A DNA stretch of 64,000 nucleotides from Scolanthus callimorphus. Taxonomy: Eukaryota; Cnidaria; Anthozoa; Actiniaria; Edwardsiidae. The translations under genes were made by a program, and so were the position numbers. Positions 36,522 to 48,360 of the stretch are shown in pieces. The stretch is taken from positions 28,413,404-28,477,403 of the forward strand of contig CM066916.1 of the NCBI GenBank assembly GCA_033964015.1. Reading direction: 5' to 3'. The first letter of the stretch is position 1; each line of letters opens with the position of its first letter. The notes beneath the pieces are model-generated. The model was not told the origin of the DNA, did not search any database, and saw only the letters and a program-made list of their open reading frames with translations.

Positions 36522-36773
36522 GCGTGAGAGAACCTTTAGACAGACCTAGTTATTTTTAGACTGGCACTTTTTTATACATCCCTTTAAAGTCACGCACAGA
36601 GAACAACAAAGGCAGAAAACAATAGACCTAACTAAAGAATACAGTTTGCAAGAGCGTGCGTATCGAGGCACTGATAAAATGAATTTGATTGGCTACAAAA
36701 ACAATAGGCTTTACAATTTAGCGAGAAAAACAGTTTCTAAAAATAACTAGGTCTGTGAAAAGGATCTCTCACG
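36522..36773. mobile_element. Foldback element with GACAGACCTAGTTATTTTTA arms, copy 2
   Basis: Ends CGTGAGAGAACCTTT and AAAGGATCTCTCACG are inverted, followed by the shared GACAGACCTAGTTATTTTTA arms. The outer ends differ from copy 1, so the inner arm is the conserved part of the family. Confidence 0.85.
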
Positions 36774-36925
36774 AATACCATATCGGAGTTGTTCACTCTT
36801 ATTTATGTAGTCTTGGGGGCACAATATGTGAAAATTATTGAGTGAGCTCATATCTACTGTTATCACGTGCGTTACTTTGTGGCGTGCATTTCTTCAAGGC
36901 AAAAGTCACTCTGTTTTGGTAGAGA

Positions 36926-39900
36926 TTACGAACACTCCAACTGCTGAATAAGCACATACCCGTCCCCCTCCCCATTGAAGCAGCACTCGTTCATTGGATT
37001 CGAACCGACATTATATGACCCTCCTCCTCCCGCACAGGCGTTCACGTTGTTATTCCCACTAGCCCCCCTGAGTAACCACCACCTCCTCCTGCTCCCCCTG
37101 CGGCACCGTAGCTACCTCCGCCGCCACCGAACCCCCTGCTGCCTCGTAAAAATATGAGCGCCCTCCTACCCCTCCATTCACGAACCCCTTTCCTCCCTCC
37201 CCTCCCTGAGCTCCTGTTCCTCCAAAGTTTGTACCGCTCCGACCGTCGCTATACAATCCACCGCCACCGCCTCCTGAAATGTGAGAGATACCGACAAGGT
37301 GTCAGGTGGTCGTTTCTCAAAATCGCCCGATATTTTCGGGCCCGATAACTTTTCGGGTGGTTTTTCGGGCGCTATTTAGGAGTCCCCGGAAAAGTGTTTC
37401 TCGAAACTCCCAAAACCTCCCGATAATTATCGGGAACCAAAAATCAAAATTATAATTTCCAAACTTTGCATTAAATAAACAAATGAAAAAATAGGAAACT
37501 TATCGATTAGTCGATGTCAGGGGACAAAGTGTATCGCCATGTTGGTATTTCCATCGATAAATGTAAAGAAATGAGACTATAGAATGTGCGAAAACGCAAG
37601 CATTTTGCACCGAATTCTTGTAGATGCGTTGGTACTTGTTTACAACATACCAAAAAGTTTGACAGCCTCTCTTTAAATTTGACAGGCGAGCTGTCAAGAG
37701 AATGAATTTGATTGGCCAAAAGCGAGATGCTTGAACCTGATTGGTGCATTTTATCAGAATGGTGGTAAAAGCAATTAGCGGGAGAGTTACTGGGAAACCA
37801 TTTCGCGACTTTGCGGCGTTTACAAAACCCAGATCGGATGAATCGGATCGGACGAAACAAATATATCACATACCAGCATAACTATCATCAGATATCGTTG
37901 CCCCTGACCATCAGAACCTCCTGGCCATGTAAGTTCGGGGTCATGACCTCGGTTACCAGATGTGGAAGCGTTCGCATCGCACCCTTCTTGCCTTGACGAC
38001 AGATGCTCCACTCCTCCTCCCCCTCCGGCCACAATTAGAGGGGTGTCGGTTCCCCGGACAACAAAGCTTCCTCCACCGCCCCCGCCGCTTGGGTCTTGAG
38101 TGTTTATCTGGCCTTCCTGGCCAACAAGTACTTTGATGATTTCTCCTTTGACAAGGTCAACATTACCAATGATCCTGGCTCCTCTACCACGCACGGCGGA
38201 TGAGCTTTTTGTTCCGTACCCTCCGCTCGCCCCTACAGCCTCGATCCGGTACTTTGCACTTTGTGGAACTGTCCAGAGTTGGATACCACTATTCAGTGTT
38301 ACTTGTCCGTCTTGATCTTTGCCGTCGTAGTGAGAACTCAGATTGCTTGGACCAGATTTTCCAGTTGCACCCAGCGTGGTGAAGTTACCCGAAAAACCTG
38401 ACAAAATTACGCAAACGATGAAAACGACTCGAAAATCGCTGGCAAAATTTACTAGAATTCCAACCTACCTTTTACGATGCAAACCTGCGGGGGTCGCTGA
38501 AAGATAAGGTTACTTCGAGTTAATATTGCCAATCTTTTAGGCCTACGGCAAACGCCGAACTTCAGTCGCTCTTCTCCTCCTGTCGGACCTTTCCTTTTTC
38601 AAAGAATGACCGCCTCATTATACTTTAATCAAAAGCTTTCCATTGTTTCGGATTGGAACGGCGCGCGACTCTGGCACTATTCATCTCCTCATAGGTGAAT
38701 AGTTACATAGTTTTGGGCAGAGAGGCCATTTGACGATCTATAAAATCGAATGTTGTCTTTCAACACATCGATAGCGCGTATTTTTTTTAACCACTGTATG
38801 CATTGCTACGCGACCTCAATATTCAATGTTGCGATATGGGGGATTGGCGATTTTTAGCTGTCACAATCAAACCGAAACGCTGGATTCGGCCACGTCAATG
38901 GGTCGACATTGATTGCAAAATCAACCGAAATGCTTTTAAGCTATCCTTTGGCTTCCTTGCCTCGAATGTTTAACTTTTTGGTTCAAGAAAATTGACATTA
39001 CAAATTTTAGGTTAGTAACAGGGCCAAACTGCGGAATAGTTTGGCAGAGGATTTGCGCTGCGCAAATTCACTGGGGGAATTCAAAAGGGCATTACCCATT
39101 ATATCGTTACCAGACTCGCTACGGCAATCATGGAAAACAGTTGCATGTAACTATTTTATTTATGTTTGTATGCTGTACTGATGATTTTGCTGTGTTTAAA
39201 TTGTGTGTATGTATGTATGTCCATGTGCAGAAGACAGAGTTTCAATGACCATCTGTGGGCTGTGCATCGATGTGCTGATTAATATCGGTAGTATTTCTAG
39301 TACTGTAGTACCTCAATTTCATAATGCGTGTATCCTGTTTTACGGACAAACTTAGAGGGACTAGTGCTTTTACTGCCACTGTTAATTTCGCAGCGGTGTT
39401 GCGGCCCATGGGCATGCGCATAGTCGAACGACTCGCATTTGTCTACCGCTGTACAGTGGAACGCACAATGCGTGGGCGACGAGGCAGTGACAACAGCGAG
39501 AGGTGTGGTTTCGGCGAGTTCGTGATCTGAGGGAGAAATCAAAGAATGCGAAAACTGAAAACAAACAGCTAAGTGATCATTGTACAATAACTGGCCCTAA
39601 AGTGTAATAAAGGCCCCAAGTGTAATGAAAATTGGCCCCAAGTGTAATAATTGCAATGACCATACTAGACCATATCAAGATAAAGTGTCGTTTTTGTCAA
39701 TGCCAACCCGTGCGTGACGCGGGCTACCTGTGTTTGAATTTCCGGGCTCCTGGGGCCAAAATAAAGATGGCGGCCTACAGGAACAGCGATTCTCTCCAAA
39801 ACCTGCAAGTTTTGGCGATCGTTTTGACAATTTAGGGCAAGAAATAAGCAATGAAAACTTCTGGACTTCCAAATATGGTTAAAGTAGAAACTTCCATATA

Positions 39901-42157
39901 AGGAAATTTTAGAAAACGACACATTTCAACGGGAACTTTCTTGATATGTGACTGTTTGCAGTCCCTTTTTTGGCGAACGTCCGTAAACCGAGAGAAAGTC
40001 CTAGTCCTACATTGTAGTTTGTTTGCGCGCTCGTATTTCCAGCTCACGAGAGAGTCTACATTTCAGGTGTCGGGTAACAAGCAGCAGCGCCACGCGTTCC
40101 GGCGAGACTCCCCCGTGACGCTGTTTCTCTTGTGAATTAGGACTTTCTTTGGGACTTTCTCTCAATCCCGGGGGCGGGTGGGGGGGGGGGGGGGGGGGGT
40201 CTCCCCATTAAATCAGACGGGGGTGCTCGTGCTATCCCTTAGGGTATAAAATTCACCAAACTGCTATCTCTTAGGGGTGTTCAAAGAGTTTGCTCTCTCT
40301 TAGGGGTCTCACGCCAAAGGTGACCTAGAAATTCAGTGAAAACAAAATTAATTTTTAAACTTGATGGTAATTTCTTAAGGACCGCAATAACATTAGGATT
40401 TTCCGAATCCAATTTGCTATCTCTTAGGGGGTAAAATTCACTGTAGACCACACCCAATTTGTTATCCCTTAGGTTTAAAATCAATTTTCCCGACAGCACC
40501 CCGTCTTTTTTTATGGGGCTAATTCGGCCCCCCTCTACATCTCGGGAACAACTGGAGCTATGATCATCAAACTTTCACACAATGACCATGAACCTAAGAG
40601 AAATCACAACACCTATTTTTGTCACGTGGGAGCAAAATGTGACGTCACAATGACGTCATTCTTCTTTCATTGAACGTACAAAAACTTGGTAAATAATGCT
40701 CTAAAAGCCAACACATTAACATCAAGATAATGTAAATGTAGTAATTTGTGACATTAACCAAAAAATTTAATTAAACTTGCATCATAATGACGAATTTTGA
40801 AAATATTGTCCGCCATCTTGGATCCGCCATCTTGGATCCGCCATCTTGGATTTCATTTAATTTCGATTTGACTCTTCAGATAAATACTCAATGAGAATAA
40901 AATGGTCAGAATGTACAAAATACTCATCAAAGAAGTGTTTGACATTCAAAAAGTTGAATTAAAAAGGATATTTGTGAATCCCAGAGCTAGTTATGGACCA
41001 TATGTAAACATATCAAGACAGTTCCCTTGAAAAAGTGCCGACTTTCTTCAACTTCCTTATAAGGAAATATCTGCAAACTGTATTTGTTTTTTCACTATTT
41101 TTATTGACCCAGAAAGCTTAAAACTCAACCAGAACTCAGATACACTTGAGAAAAGATGTTATCATACCTGCCAACCTTGGACAAGTGACTCCGGGAGATA
41201 GGGGAAAGTGTTGTCATAACCTCGTCTCAACCCCCCCCCCCCCCCCCAAAAAAAAAAAAAAATAGGGTTAAATTACACCAAGAGAAAATGATATACTTAT
41301 AACATTTTCTCGTGATTACACCTCGTTTACATGCGGTAGCTAGAGATATCCCTGCTAGTTGGAATAAACCAACGTGTTATTATATCAATATAGTACAGTG
41401 ATACCTCTATGAGATAAGCGGCCACACTCGGCACCGAGCCAAGAGACCGCTAGAGGTATCAAAATACAGTACTTGAGTGAAAAATACGGTATTTGGGGAC
41501 TTTTAAAAGTGGCTGCTCAATTTTCGCGCTCAATATATTGCACCCCCTTGGACAAGTTTGTATGATCATTGCCATTATTACACTTAGGGCCGCTCTTTAT
41601 TACACTTGGGGCCTTTATTACATTCCAATATCTTTGCTAAACAGTAATTCTGGAGTATCGAATTTTCAGGATACCTAATGTCACGTGATTGGCCACATGA
41701 CCAGTGTATCAGCCCAAATTTCACACTAAAACATCGCGTCGCGCTCGATGAATGTTAGGTATCCTGAAAATTTAATACTCCAGCATTACTGTTTAGCAAA
41801 GATATTGGAAATTTTATAAGTTTAAAAATTTCACTCCGGTGGTGAGTTTCACTAATAATATCTCTCTCTTTGGGTTCTACATGGTCAAAAGCTTTTGACA
41901 TAATGACGTTTTAACCGATGAAAACGTTTGCTCCTTTAAGGTGCTTTAAGGGGGCTGATGTATTAATTATGTATTAATTATGTATCAAGAATAATAAACT
42001 GGCTTGTAGTCCTTAAGCAAAATTTTGCAGTCATACCTTTGAAAGGTCGAAAGGTGTTCTCCTTGTGCATGGACGGGTTTGGTTCGTCTGTCGAGACGGC
42101 GTGTTTGACTTGGAACAGAATCAGGCCCATTAGTTGGATGATAAAAGAACCCCACAT
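36926..42157 (-). CDS. Secreted PAN/apple plus ALK-type glycine-rich domain protein, copy 1 (three 1-nt contractions)
   Basis: Five minus-strand exons: 42157-42037 (signal peptide MWGSFIIQLMGLILFQ), 39526-39312 (PAN/apple-like, four cysteines), 38496-38469 (nine codons, RPPQVCIVK), 38397-37874 and 37273-36926 (glycine-rich domain; stop at 36926-36928). Motifs such as GIQLWTVPQSAKYRIEAVGA, VLVGQEG and PLIVAGGGGG match the glycine-rich domain of ALK/LTK receptors, which builds a polyglycine helix lattice and binds cytokine-like ligands. There is no kinase, EGF module or transmembrane segment. Against the intact copy at 50.6-55.9 kb, exon 4 is one base shorter (524 against 525 nt, a C4 against C5 run near 37900) and exon 5 two bases shorter (348 against 350, C runs near 37072 and 37132). 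These shift the frame, so as written this copy is broken; assembly error or a degenerating paralogue are both possible. Confidence 0.82.
39005..39180 (+). pseudogene. 3' end of a non-LTR retrotransposon ORF2
   Basis: A short open segment encodes KLRNSLAEDLRCANSLGEFK, followed by RALPIISLP and a stop at about 39178. This resembles the last part of LINE reverse transcriptase proteins (an asparagine-leucine-rich motif followed by a FK element). Nothing of the polymerase core is present. It lies in the first large intron region of glycine-rich copy 1, on the opposite strand. Confidence 0.55.
39669..39890. repeat. 230-bp dispersed repeat, copy 2
   Basis: Reverse-complement relative of 10829-11060, in intron 1 of glycine-rich copy 1. 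Confidence 0.8.
40808..40857. repeat. Triple GCCATCTTGGATCC repeat
   Basis: Three head-to-tail copies of a 14-bp unit GCCATCTTGGATCC. The core CCATCTTGGAT resembles a YY1 site (CCATNTT). It is in the first intron of glycine-rich copy 1. Confidence 0.85.
41635..41808. mobile_element. Foldback element with about 54-bp arms
   Basis: Left arm CCAATATCTTTGCTAAACAG ... TTTTCAGGATACCTAA is inverted at the right, ending CTGTTTAGCAAAGATATTGG. It lies in intron 1 of glycine-rich copy 1. Just outside, a TTACACTTGGGGCCTTTATTA segment is inverted relative to 39595-39645. Confidence 0.88.
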
Positions 42158-42745
42158 GTCTACAAGGCAAGTGTTTTAGTTATAGAGGGCATGGTCCACC
42201 AAAAGGGGCTTCAGAACAGCCGGAAATGTATACAAAATCGATGCTAAGTTAAGAAAAGAAAAAAGAAAAAGAGGGAACAGAGAATAGCTGTTGCTATATT
42301 TGTGCTGTCTTATTTTTTAATCTTTAAAACAACCGAAATCGAGCGCATTATTCTGCCGCATGGAAGGAAGGCGTGAGGAATAGGCCAATCCCGATTGCGC
42401 TGGAAAAATCGCGCAAAAAAATATAGAAAAAAACTATAGCAGAAAAGTGCACAAATACTGCTCGATTTCTATAAAAAGTGCTTGAAATTTAGAAATAGTG
42501 CTCAAAACGTTTTTTACAGTTATTCGAGAATAAAAAAGAACAATAAAAAAATAGAGGAGAAGAGACTTTATTTCACTACTTGGTACTTGGTAGCAGATGT
42601 TTGCACTATAATCACATATTTATCATAATGGCAATAGTTATATCAATGAGGTGATCATAAAGTGACAACGCTTGTCGAACGAAAACCCTTATAAATTTAT
42701 TAGTCAAGCATAGCTTCTAAAGCACACAGCATCACATAATTACGG

Positions 42746-43317
42746 TCGATCGCCAGTTACTAACTGTCGATCGCCAGTTATTAAGTGTCGATCGCCAGTT
42801 AATAAGTGTCGATCGCCAGTTACTAACTGTCGATCGCCAGTTACTAACTGTCGATCGCCAGTTACTAACTGTCGATCGCCAGTTAATAAGTGTCGATCGC
42901 CAGTTAATAAGTGTCGATCGCCAGTTAATAAGTGTCGATCGCCAGTTACTAACTGTCGATCGCCAGTTACTAACTGTCGATCGCCAGTTACTAACTGTCG
43001 ATCGCCAGTTACTAACTGTCGATCGCCAGTTACTAAGTGTCGATCGCCAGTTAATAAGTGTCGATCGCCAGTTACTAAGTGTCGATCGCCAGTTACTAAG
43101 TGTCGATCGCAAGTTACTAACTGCCGATCGCCAGTTAATAAGTGTCGATCGCCAGTTATTAAGTGTCGATCGCCAGTTAATAAGTGTCGATCGCCAGTTA
43201 CTAACTGTCGATCGCCAGTTACTAACTGTCGATCGCCAGTTACTAACTGTCGATCGCCAGTTAATAAGTGTCGATCGCCAGTTAATAAGTGTCGATCGCC
43301 AGTTACTAACTGTCGAT
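42746..43317. repeat. 21-bp near-palindromic satellite, about 27 units
   Basis: The unit is GTCGATCGCCAGTTACTAACT with sequence variants at the centre (ACTAAC, AATAAG, ATTAAG). CGATCG and CAGTTAcTAACTG are both dyad-symmetric, so the unit is nearly its own reverse complement. Because 21 is a multiple of 3, long open frames with heptapeptide repeats run through it; they are not evidence of a gene. It lies just upstream of exon 1 of glycine-rich copy 1. Confidence 0.95.
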
Positions 43318-43744
43318 CTTCCAAATGTTGATGGCCCTTATAAGCCACCGTACATAATAGCATTATTACTCGGCTTTTTAATACTGAAACCGTTTCAAAG
43401 ACAACATATTGCACTTGAATTGTGAAAAATGTGCTTAAAATGTTGCCCAAAAAGAGGAAATATGCCCAAACTCTGCTCAAAATTCAATTAAGTGCTCAAG
43501 AGTGCTGGAAATGTAAAGTAGTGCTCCAAATTCGAAAAAGTGCCGAATTGAAACAGTCCAACGCAATCGGGGCAGGCATAGTGAGGTTTCTTCATATAAT
43601 TTTCTTTTTCTTGCAAAGTGCGCGAGCACAACTACCGCCCCAGTTGTTTTTGAAGCTATTTGCAGTATGCAAATTGCTTCTTAGTCGTCACCCTCGGACT
43701 ATGTATGTATCCATTTCCGGTTCAATAGATGGTTCTCCATGAAG

Positions 43745-44142
43745 TTCACCGTTAGTATAACTAACAACCCTCCCCTCCCTGCTTATTAGTTATTAGTGCT
43801 TGTTTCATGTGCGTGCTGCAGTGTGTTTGGAATAGGACCCTTTCCAGTTGACTTTTATGACTTTGCAACAGACAGGGGGGAGTGGCGGTTGCGTGGCGAT
43901 TGCCACTGATTTTACTGCTTTTCAAGTCCAGGCAACGACCTTTGAACCCTTGATCATACATCCCCCTGGCTACTTTTGACATCAACCCTCCCTTCCTCGG
44001 TATATCTCCCCACCCCTCATGGTTGTTACTAATAGCCAACTGGCAACCCATCCAACTACTAACCTCGCCGGAACGCCTTAACTTCAAGAGATCGGCGAGT
44101 CACGCGCTAACCAACTGCGCCACGGGGACTTTGATGACGTAA
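43745..44142 (-). mobile_element. Possible second SINE with tRNA-like head
   Basis: On the minus strand from about 44132 the sequence starts CCCCGTGGCGCAGTTGGTTA, which matches a tRNA D-arm and A-box. A matching B-box is not evident at the expected distance, so either the head is decayed or the match is fortuitous. Confidence 0.35.
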
Positions 44143-44957
44143 GCACTAGTAAAAAAGTAGATACATAGCTGTCCCAGCTCTTCGTGTCACGCAAGTTCAC
44201 TGTGTTTTGAGACTCGTTTTCACTTTCCTCAAGGCGAAAATCGAGGCTGTTATTCATCCAACATTGTTGTTTAGATGCTAATGGATTTGCCAATGAGTCG
44301 ATGTATTCTCCAAACTCGAGAAAAGCTTTGAGCTTTGAGAAAAGCTTTGAGTCTCAACGATAACTGTCCTTACTGTCTCTCGCAGTAGCCAACTTCACTT
44401 TGCGGCTTCTTTACAATAATTTGAAGTTATTAAAGCTCACTGAAGTGTTGAAAATGTAAGAATTCGCACAATATTCGACCGATTTCTTTGTGAAAAACAA
44501 TACCGCACGAGAATCTTATTACTCACACAACAGTGGGATAGAAATCACCCAACTTCTGCCCTCTCAGAAACTTGCTTGGGGCTTCGTTGGCGTGATCGGA
44601 CTTCGCAAGGCAATCGATCAATTCGGTCTTTGTGAATCGCAAATGTATTTATTTATTTTTGCAATTGTTTTGCAGTTTTAAGTGGCTTACTTTCTTATGT
44701 TGATTCAATAATGCTAGAAAAAAAATTGAAGGGAGAAAAAGAAAAAAAATAGCCGATAGAGGGAGTCGAACCTCGGTCGACCGGTGGTGTGATCGTGAAA
44801 GGGCCATGAAAGGGTTTGAACTCGTTCTCAGGTTCCGCTCTGCCAAAACCGCCAACAAAGCGATGCAAAACGATGCAAAGCACACGGAAATCACACGGAG
44901 ATGCCTGCGGAGGAGGCTATATTCATCATAGCACATTCGGCCTCGAGGTCTAATTGC

Positions 44958-45125
44958 AGTGGCGTAGCCAGGAATTTCTGAAGGAGGGGGGGGGGGGGGG
45001 GGCGGATAGTGAAAACATGGGACGAAAATGTTCAAATTTCCTCCAGCAAATACAGTAAATGTATGGGAAATCTCCCGAGAAAGGGGGGGGGGGGGGGGGC
45101 CGGGCCCCCCCTGGCTACGCCCCTG
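44958..45125. mobile_element. MITE family C, copy 2
   Basis: Ends GGCGTAGCCAGG and CTGGCTACGCC are inverted, with G runs next to both ends and the shared block GTTCAAATTTCCTCCAGCAAA. A further half-copy begins at about 45156 (GCGTAACCAGGAATTTTGG), and an internal fragment occurs at 59950-60040. Confidence 0.88.
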
Positions 45126-46139
45126 AATTGTTAAATAGACCGAAGTACGTATACAGAAGCGTAACCAGGAATTTTGGTTGGAGGGGGGAGTACAATGTCT
45201 CATGGCAATCGCAAATAGCTTCCCGTTCGCGTTAGCGGACCTATGTTTTCCTTTCACCTGGAGCTCTGATAGAGAAAGGGGGTAAGGTGTGCACCGTCTC
45301 CCCAATTAGTAATGCACTCGTGTACGGCTAAATACATTTGAGACGTTAATAAAGTTCCTTACTTTACTTTACTTTTGCTTTCACAGGTTTCCAACATAAA
45401 TATGACTTGAATAATTATACTTTTTTGAAGAAACTACTAAATGTCTCCTAGAAAGCTATTCTCGAACGGCATTTTAATTTCTTCCTGACTTTATTAAAAG
45501 CGAAATAATTACCTTAGATGATTACCATGCCTATATAAAAGCAGTAAAAAGAAAATATTATAAAGTGAATAATCATTTCGTTCTCTTCGTCTGCCATAAG
45601 AAACAGCGCATGATTCTCGTCCGGATTTGTGAGAAAATTCGTGGAGCGCGTGCGGGCGCATTTTACTTCATTTCAAAAACTGCTCTCGGGTCAGATAATT
45701 TAGTTATTATCGAAATTATAGATAAATTGGTCTAAAGTTTGGTTCTCCTTTAGCGTTCTGTTAGACAACTATTTTAATATCAATGCAAGTCAGATTACAG
45801 ACATTGCTGAAATTAAACCTTCAGTTTTTCTCTGTACCATTTGTTAGTGGTAACAAAAAATGGTAAACGTTTTGATGCGGGCGAGGATGAGAAACTTTTT
45901 ACTTGGCCTTACACCGTTTGTGTTGTTTCAGTCCATAAATGAAGTACTGGCTATGTAGCTCTCCTTAAGTTTCATTTAAATTTCCCCAAATTTTGTCTCA
46001 ACAAAACGTTGAAACGTTCTGAAACTATTTGGCATGATAACTCTCTTACCTCAGCTCTTGGATGAATTGACGTTAAGCTCTTTTAGCCCATGGCCCAACG
46101 ATTTATGGACTTGATCTATTCAACCGTTATTAATCCTCC

Positions 46140-46300
46140 CATTGTAAGCGTGTTTTGTTTAATTTCTAAAGAGCTCATTTCAGCAATTAAAGCGATTATG
46201 GGTTTAAGCTAGAAACAGTTGGAAAGCTGACACATTTGATGAGTCCCACGCGCCCATGTGCGGATTAACTGCTTTAGTGCAAAACAAAGTAACTTTTTAT
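46140..46300. repeat. Upstream block of the tandem duplication, copy 1
   Basis: Matches 57370-57510 over about 150 bp in the same orientation (AATCCTCCCATTGTAAGCGT, CGATTATGGGTTTAAG, GGAAAGCTGACA). With weaker blocks at 45430-46100 and 56560-57310, it shows that the duplicated segment reaches well upstream of the glycine-rich genes. Confidence 0.75.
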
Positions 46301-46768
46301 AATTTCTACAAAACAAATTGTCTACAGAACAAATTGTCTATATCACAGTAACTTTTGAAAAGGATAAATCGCTGCTTGAGAAGAAAAAGAAGAAAACCTT
46401 TGAGTATCCCTTGGTTAAAATAATAAAGATAAGAGAATCCCCAAATCACCTGCAGGAATGGCAGTTGTTTTTTAATTAAGGAAAAATTGAGAGGGAGATT
46501 TTGCAGCAAGAAAATCGAGGGAAATTTGCGGATTTTCGGTGCCTATTTCGTGAAACCAAAATATGTAGGGGGTGTTTAAGTTCTCGGTATATGACTTTTT
46601 TCACTTGAAATTCAATTGATAGAGTCAAAGTATATTTCTAGTACTTCAAATGTTCCCTGCTAGCAGAGGCCTCTTTTCTCTGCATTTCGCTAGCTGAGGT
46701 TCGCGAGGAAAAGAGACCTCTGCGCTGGGTCGAAACTCGCTTTGTTTTGCCGCCGTCCACAACTTTGA

Positions 46769-46915
46769 ACGGTTTGTTGACCATTTCTTGAGCCCTCTGT
46801 ATGCGCACGCATATCTACAGACGTTTTCCGCTGTTATTATTTGAGCCCCCCAGCGGAAAACGTCTGTAGATATGCGTGCGCATATAGTGGGCTCAAGAAA
46901 CGGTCAGCAAACCGT
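46769..46915. repeat. Hairpin with about 65-bp arms
   Basis: The arm ACGGTTTGTTGACCATTTCT ... ACAGACGTTTTCCGCTG pairs with CAGCGGAAAACGTCTGTAGA ... AACGGTCAGCAAACCGT around a short loop near 46836-46850. Confidence 0.9.
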
Positions 46916-47150
46916 CACCCAAAAAACTACGGCCCCAAACGGGGCCACCCAAAAAAATACGCCCTCACCAAGAAAAAGAAAATACAAGCACATAAAAGCC
47001 GGGAGGGAACGAAAAGTTGTCTATTCAAGGCTTGGTATAAGAATCATGTGAAGGCTCCTCTTTTTGTGGGGAGGGTCCTAATTTTTTATTCGCGTGTCTA
47101 TAGGCATGATACATTTTTTCCTGTTCGGGGTAGGCTCATAACAAGCCTGC

Positions 47151-47708
47151 TGCACTAAGAGGTCACGTGACCCGGTCACCTTTAAAATTAGCAGCTTCTC
47201 CCAAATAATGTTCAGAAATGAAAGAGCATATTGATAGTAAAAAGTCAGAGTTTCAGCTCTATACCATGTATACGCCAAGAGCCACAGGGAATTTCTGCAG
47301 AAACCCATCCATGGGAAAAGCTGAATTCCCATGGTAGGAGCATGGGCAAGTGTTCGGATTTCCCATGACTATTTATGTGCATTCCGAACACACATGCGTG
47401 TGCCTTGGGAAATTCAGCTTTTCCCATGGATGAGTTACTGCAGAACTTCCCTGTGACGAAAGAGCAAAAAGAGAACTGCTTATTTTACAAGGATTTGTAT
47501 GATTGGATTGCAAGCCTTGCAATCCAATCATATAAACCCTATTTAAAAAGCAAGTTTTATTCTTGTTCCCATTCTTTGAGTTTGCATTGTATTGTAGCGG
47601 GCTGAAATTTGGGCTTTTAACTAGTAAAATCAGTATTCTCTTTTCATTTCTGAGCATCATTTGGGTGAGCAGTTTAAGGGTGACCGGGTCACGTGACCTC
47701 TTAGTGCA
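47151..47708. mobile_element. 558-bp foldback element with TGCACTAAGAGGTCACGTGA ends
   Basis: Perfect 30-bp inverted ends (TGCACTAAGAGGTCACGTGA outermost), and the interior is also palindromic (GAATTTCTGCAGAAACCCAT against ATGGATGAGTTACTGCAG). A fragment related to the interior (CAGGGAATTTCTGCAGATAT) lies at 18017-18070, just after the glutamate receptor stop. Confidence 0.9.
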
Positions 47709-47929
47709 AAATACCTACTTTTTCAACAAGATTTGGATAATGAAGAGAGTGAAACAGCTGCAAACAGTAGTTATTACAGCAACTTCTCTATCATATGCAT
47801 TTTGTATATATAATAGAACTCCATGCTGTCCAATTAAGAAAAAAATTGGATGATTCAGAGGAACTCCAAAATTTTTTTGACAAGCCCTCTCAAAAATGCC
47901 CTGCACTGATAGGCCTGCCGGGCAGTCTC

Positions 47930-48360
47930 TATGTTCGAAAGAAGACCCATTAGGTAAGTGAGTTCAACGTTTACTTACAAGCATAGAAATTCGTTATTTG
48001 AGCCGCGCTTCACGCACATCAAGAGAAAATGATCATTTTCTCTTGCGCACATACAATAATAATTTCGTAATTTGCGGATAGTTGCGCGCATGAAAAATAT
48101 AACCTAAAGGCCCTTCATCTGACCTATATAGTTAGCGTAATTCCTGAGCTCCTGAGTCCTGACAGGCTTTGTTTACTATACATAAAAAACAGAATGTTCA
48201 TCTACCCTTTTTCTGAGCTTGATGAAATGCGTTTATCAAAATTCGGGCGCGCTTCGTGCGCAACGAAAGAAATATGTGACCCCCTCTTTCTGTGTCTTTT
48301 ACTAGTCAAATAAGGGACCGGAGGGGGTGTCACGAAAATGTTTAATAGTTCTGAGGGGGG
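47930..48360. repeat. Dispersed repeat, copy 2
   Basis: Reverse-complement relative of 18420-18900, with CTTGATGAAATGCGTTTATC and GAGCCGCGCTTCACGCAC. Diverged by many substitutions and small gaps. Confidence 0.65.

Noticed and set aside
36975..37348. Plus-strand proline/leucine-rich frames
   Set aside because: Antisense shadows of the glycine-rich exon 5 of copy 1.
42746..43317. CRISPR array
   Set aside because: Units are contiguous 21-bp repeats without unique spacers, in an animal genome.
42732..43480. 246-codon and 126-codon minus-strand open frames with heptapeptide repeats
   Set aside because: They arise because the 21-bp satellite lacks stops in several frames; no start context or flanking exons support a protein.
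44745..44830. Minus-strand tRNA-like segment with GGTTCGACTCC B-box
   Set aside because: No matching A-box or cloverleaf could be built at the right spacing.
44649..45305. 218-codon minus-strand open frame
   Set aside because: It runs through a family C MITE and two poly-G tracts and translates into low-complexity proline/glycine runs; no domain.
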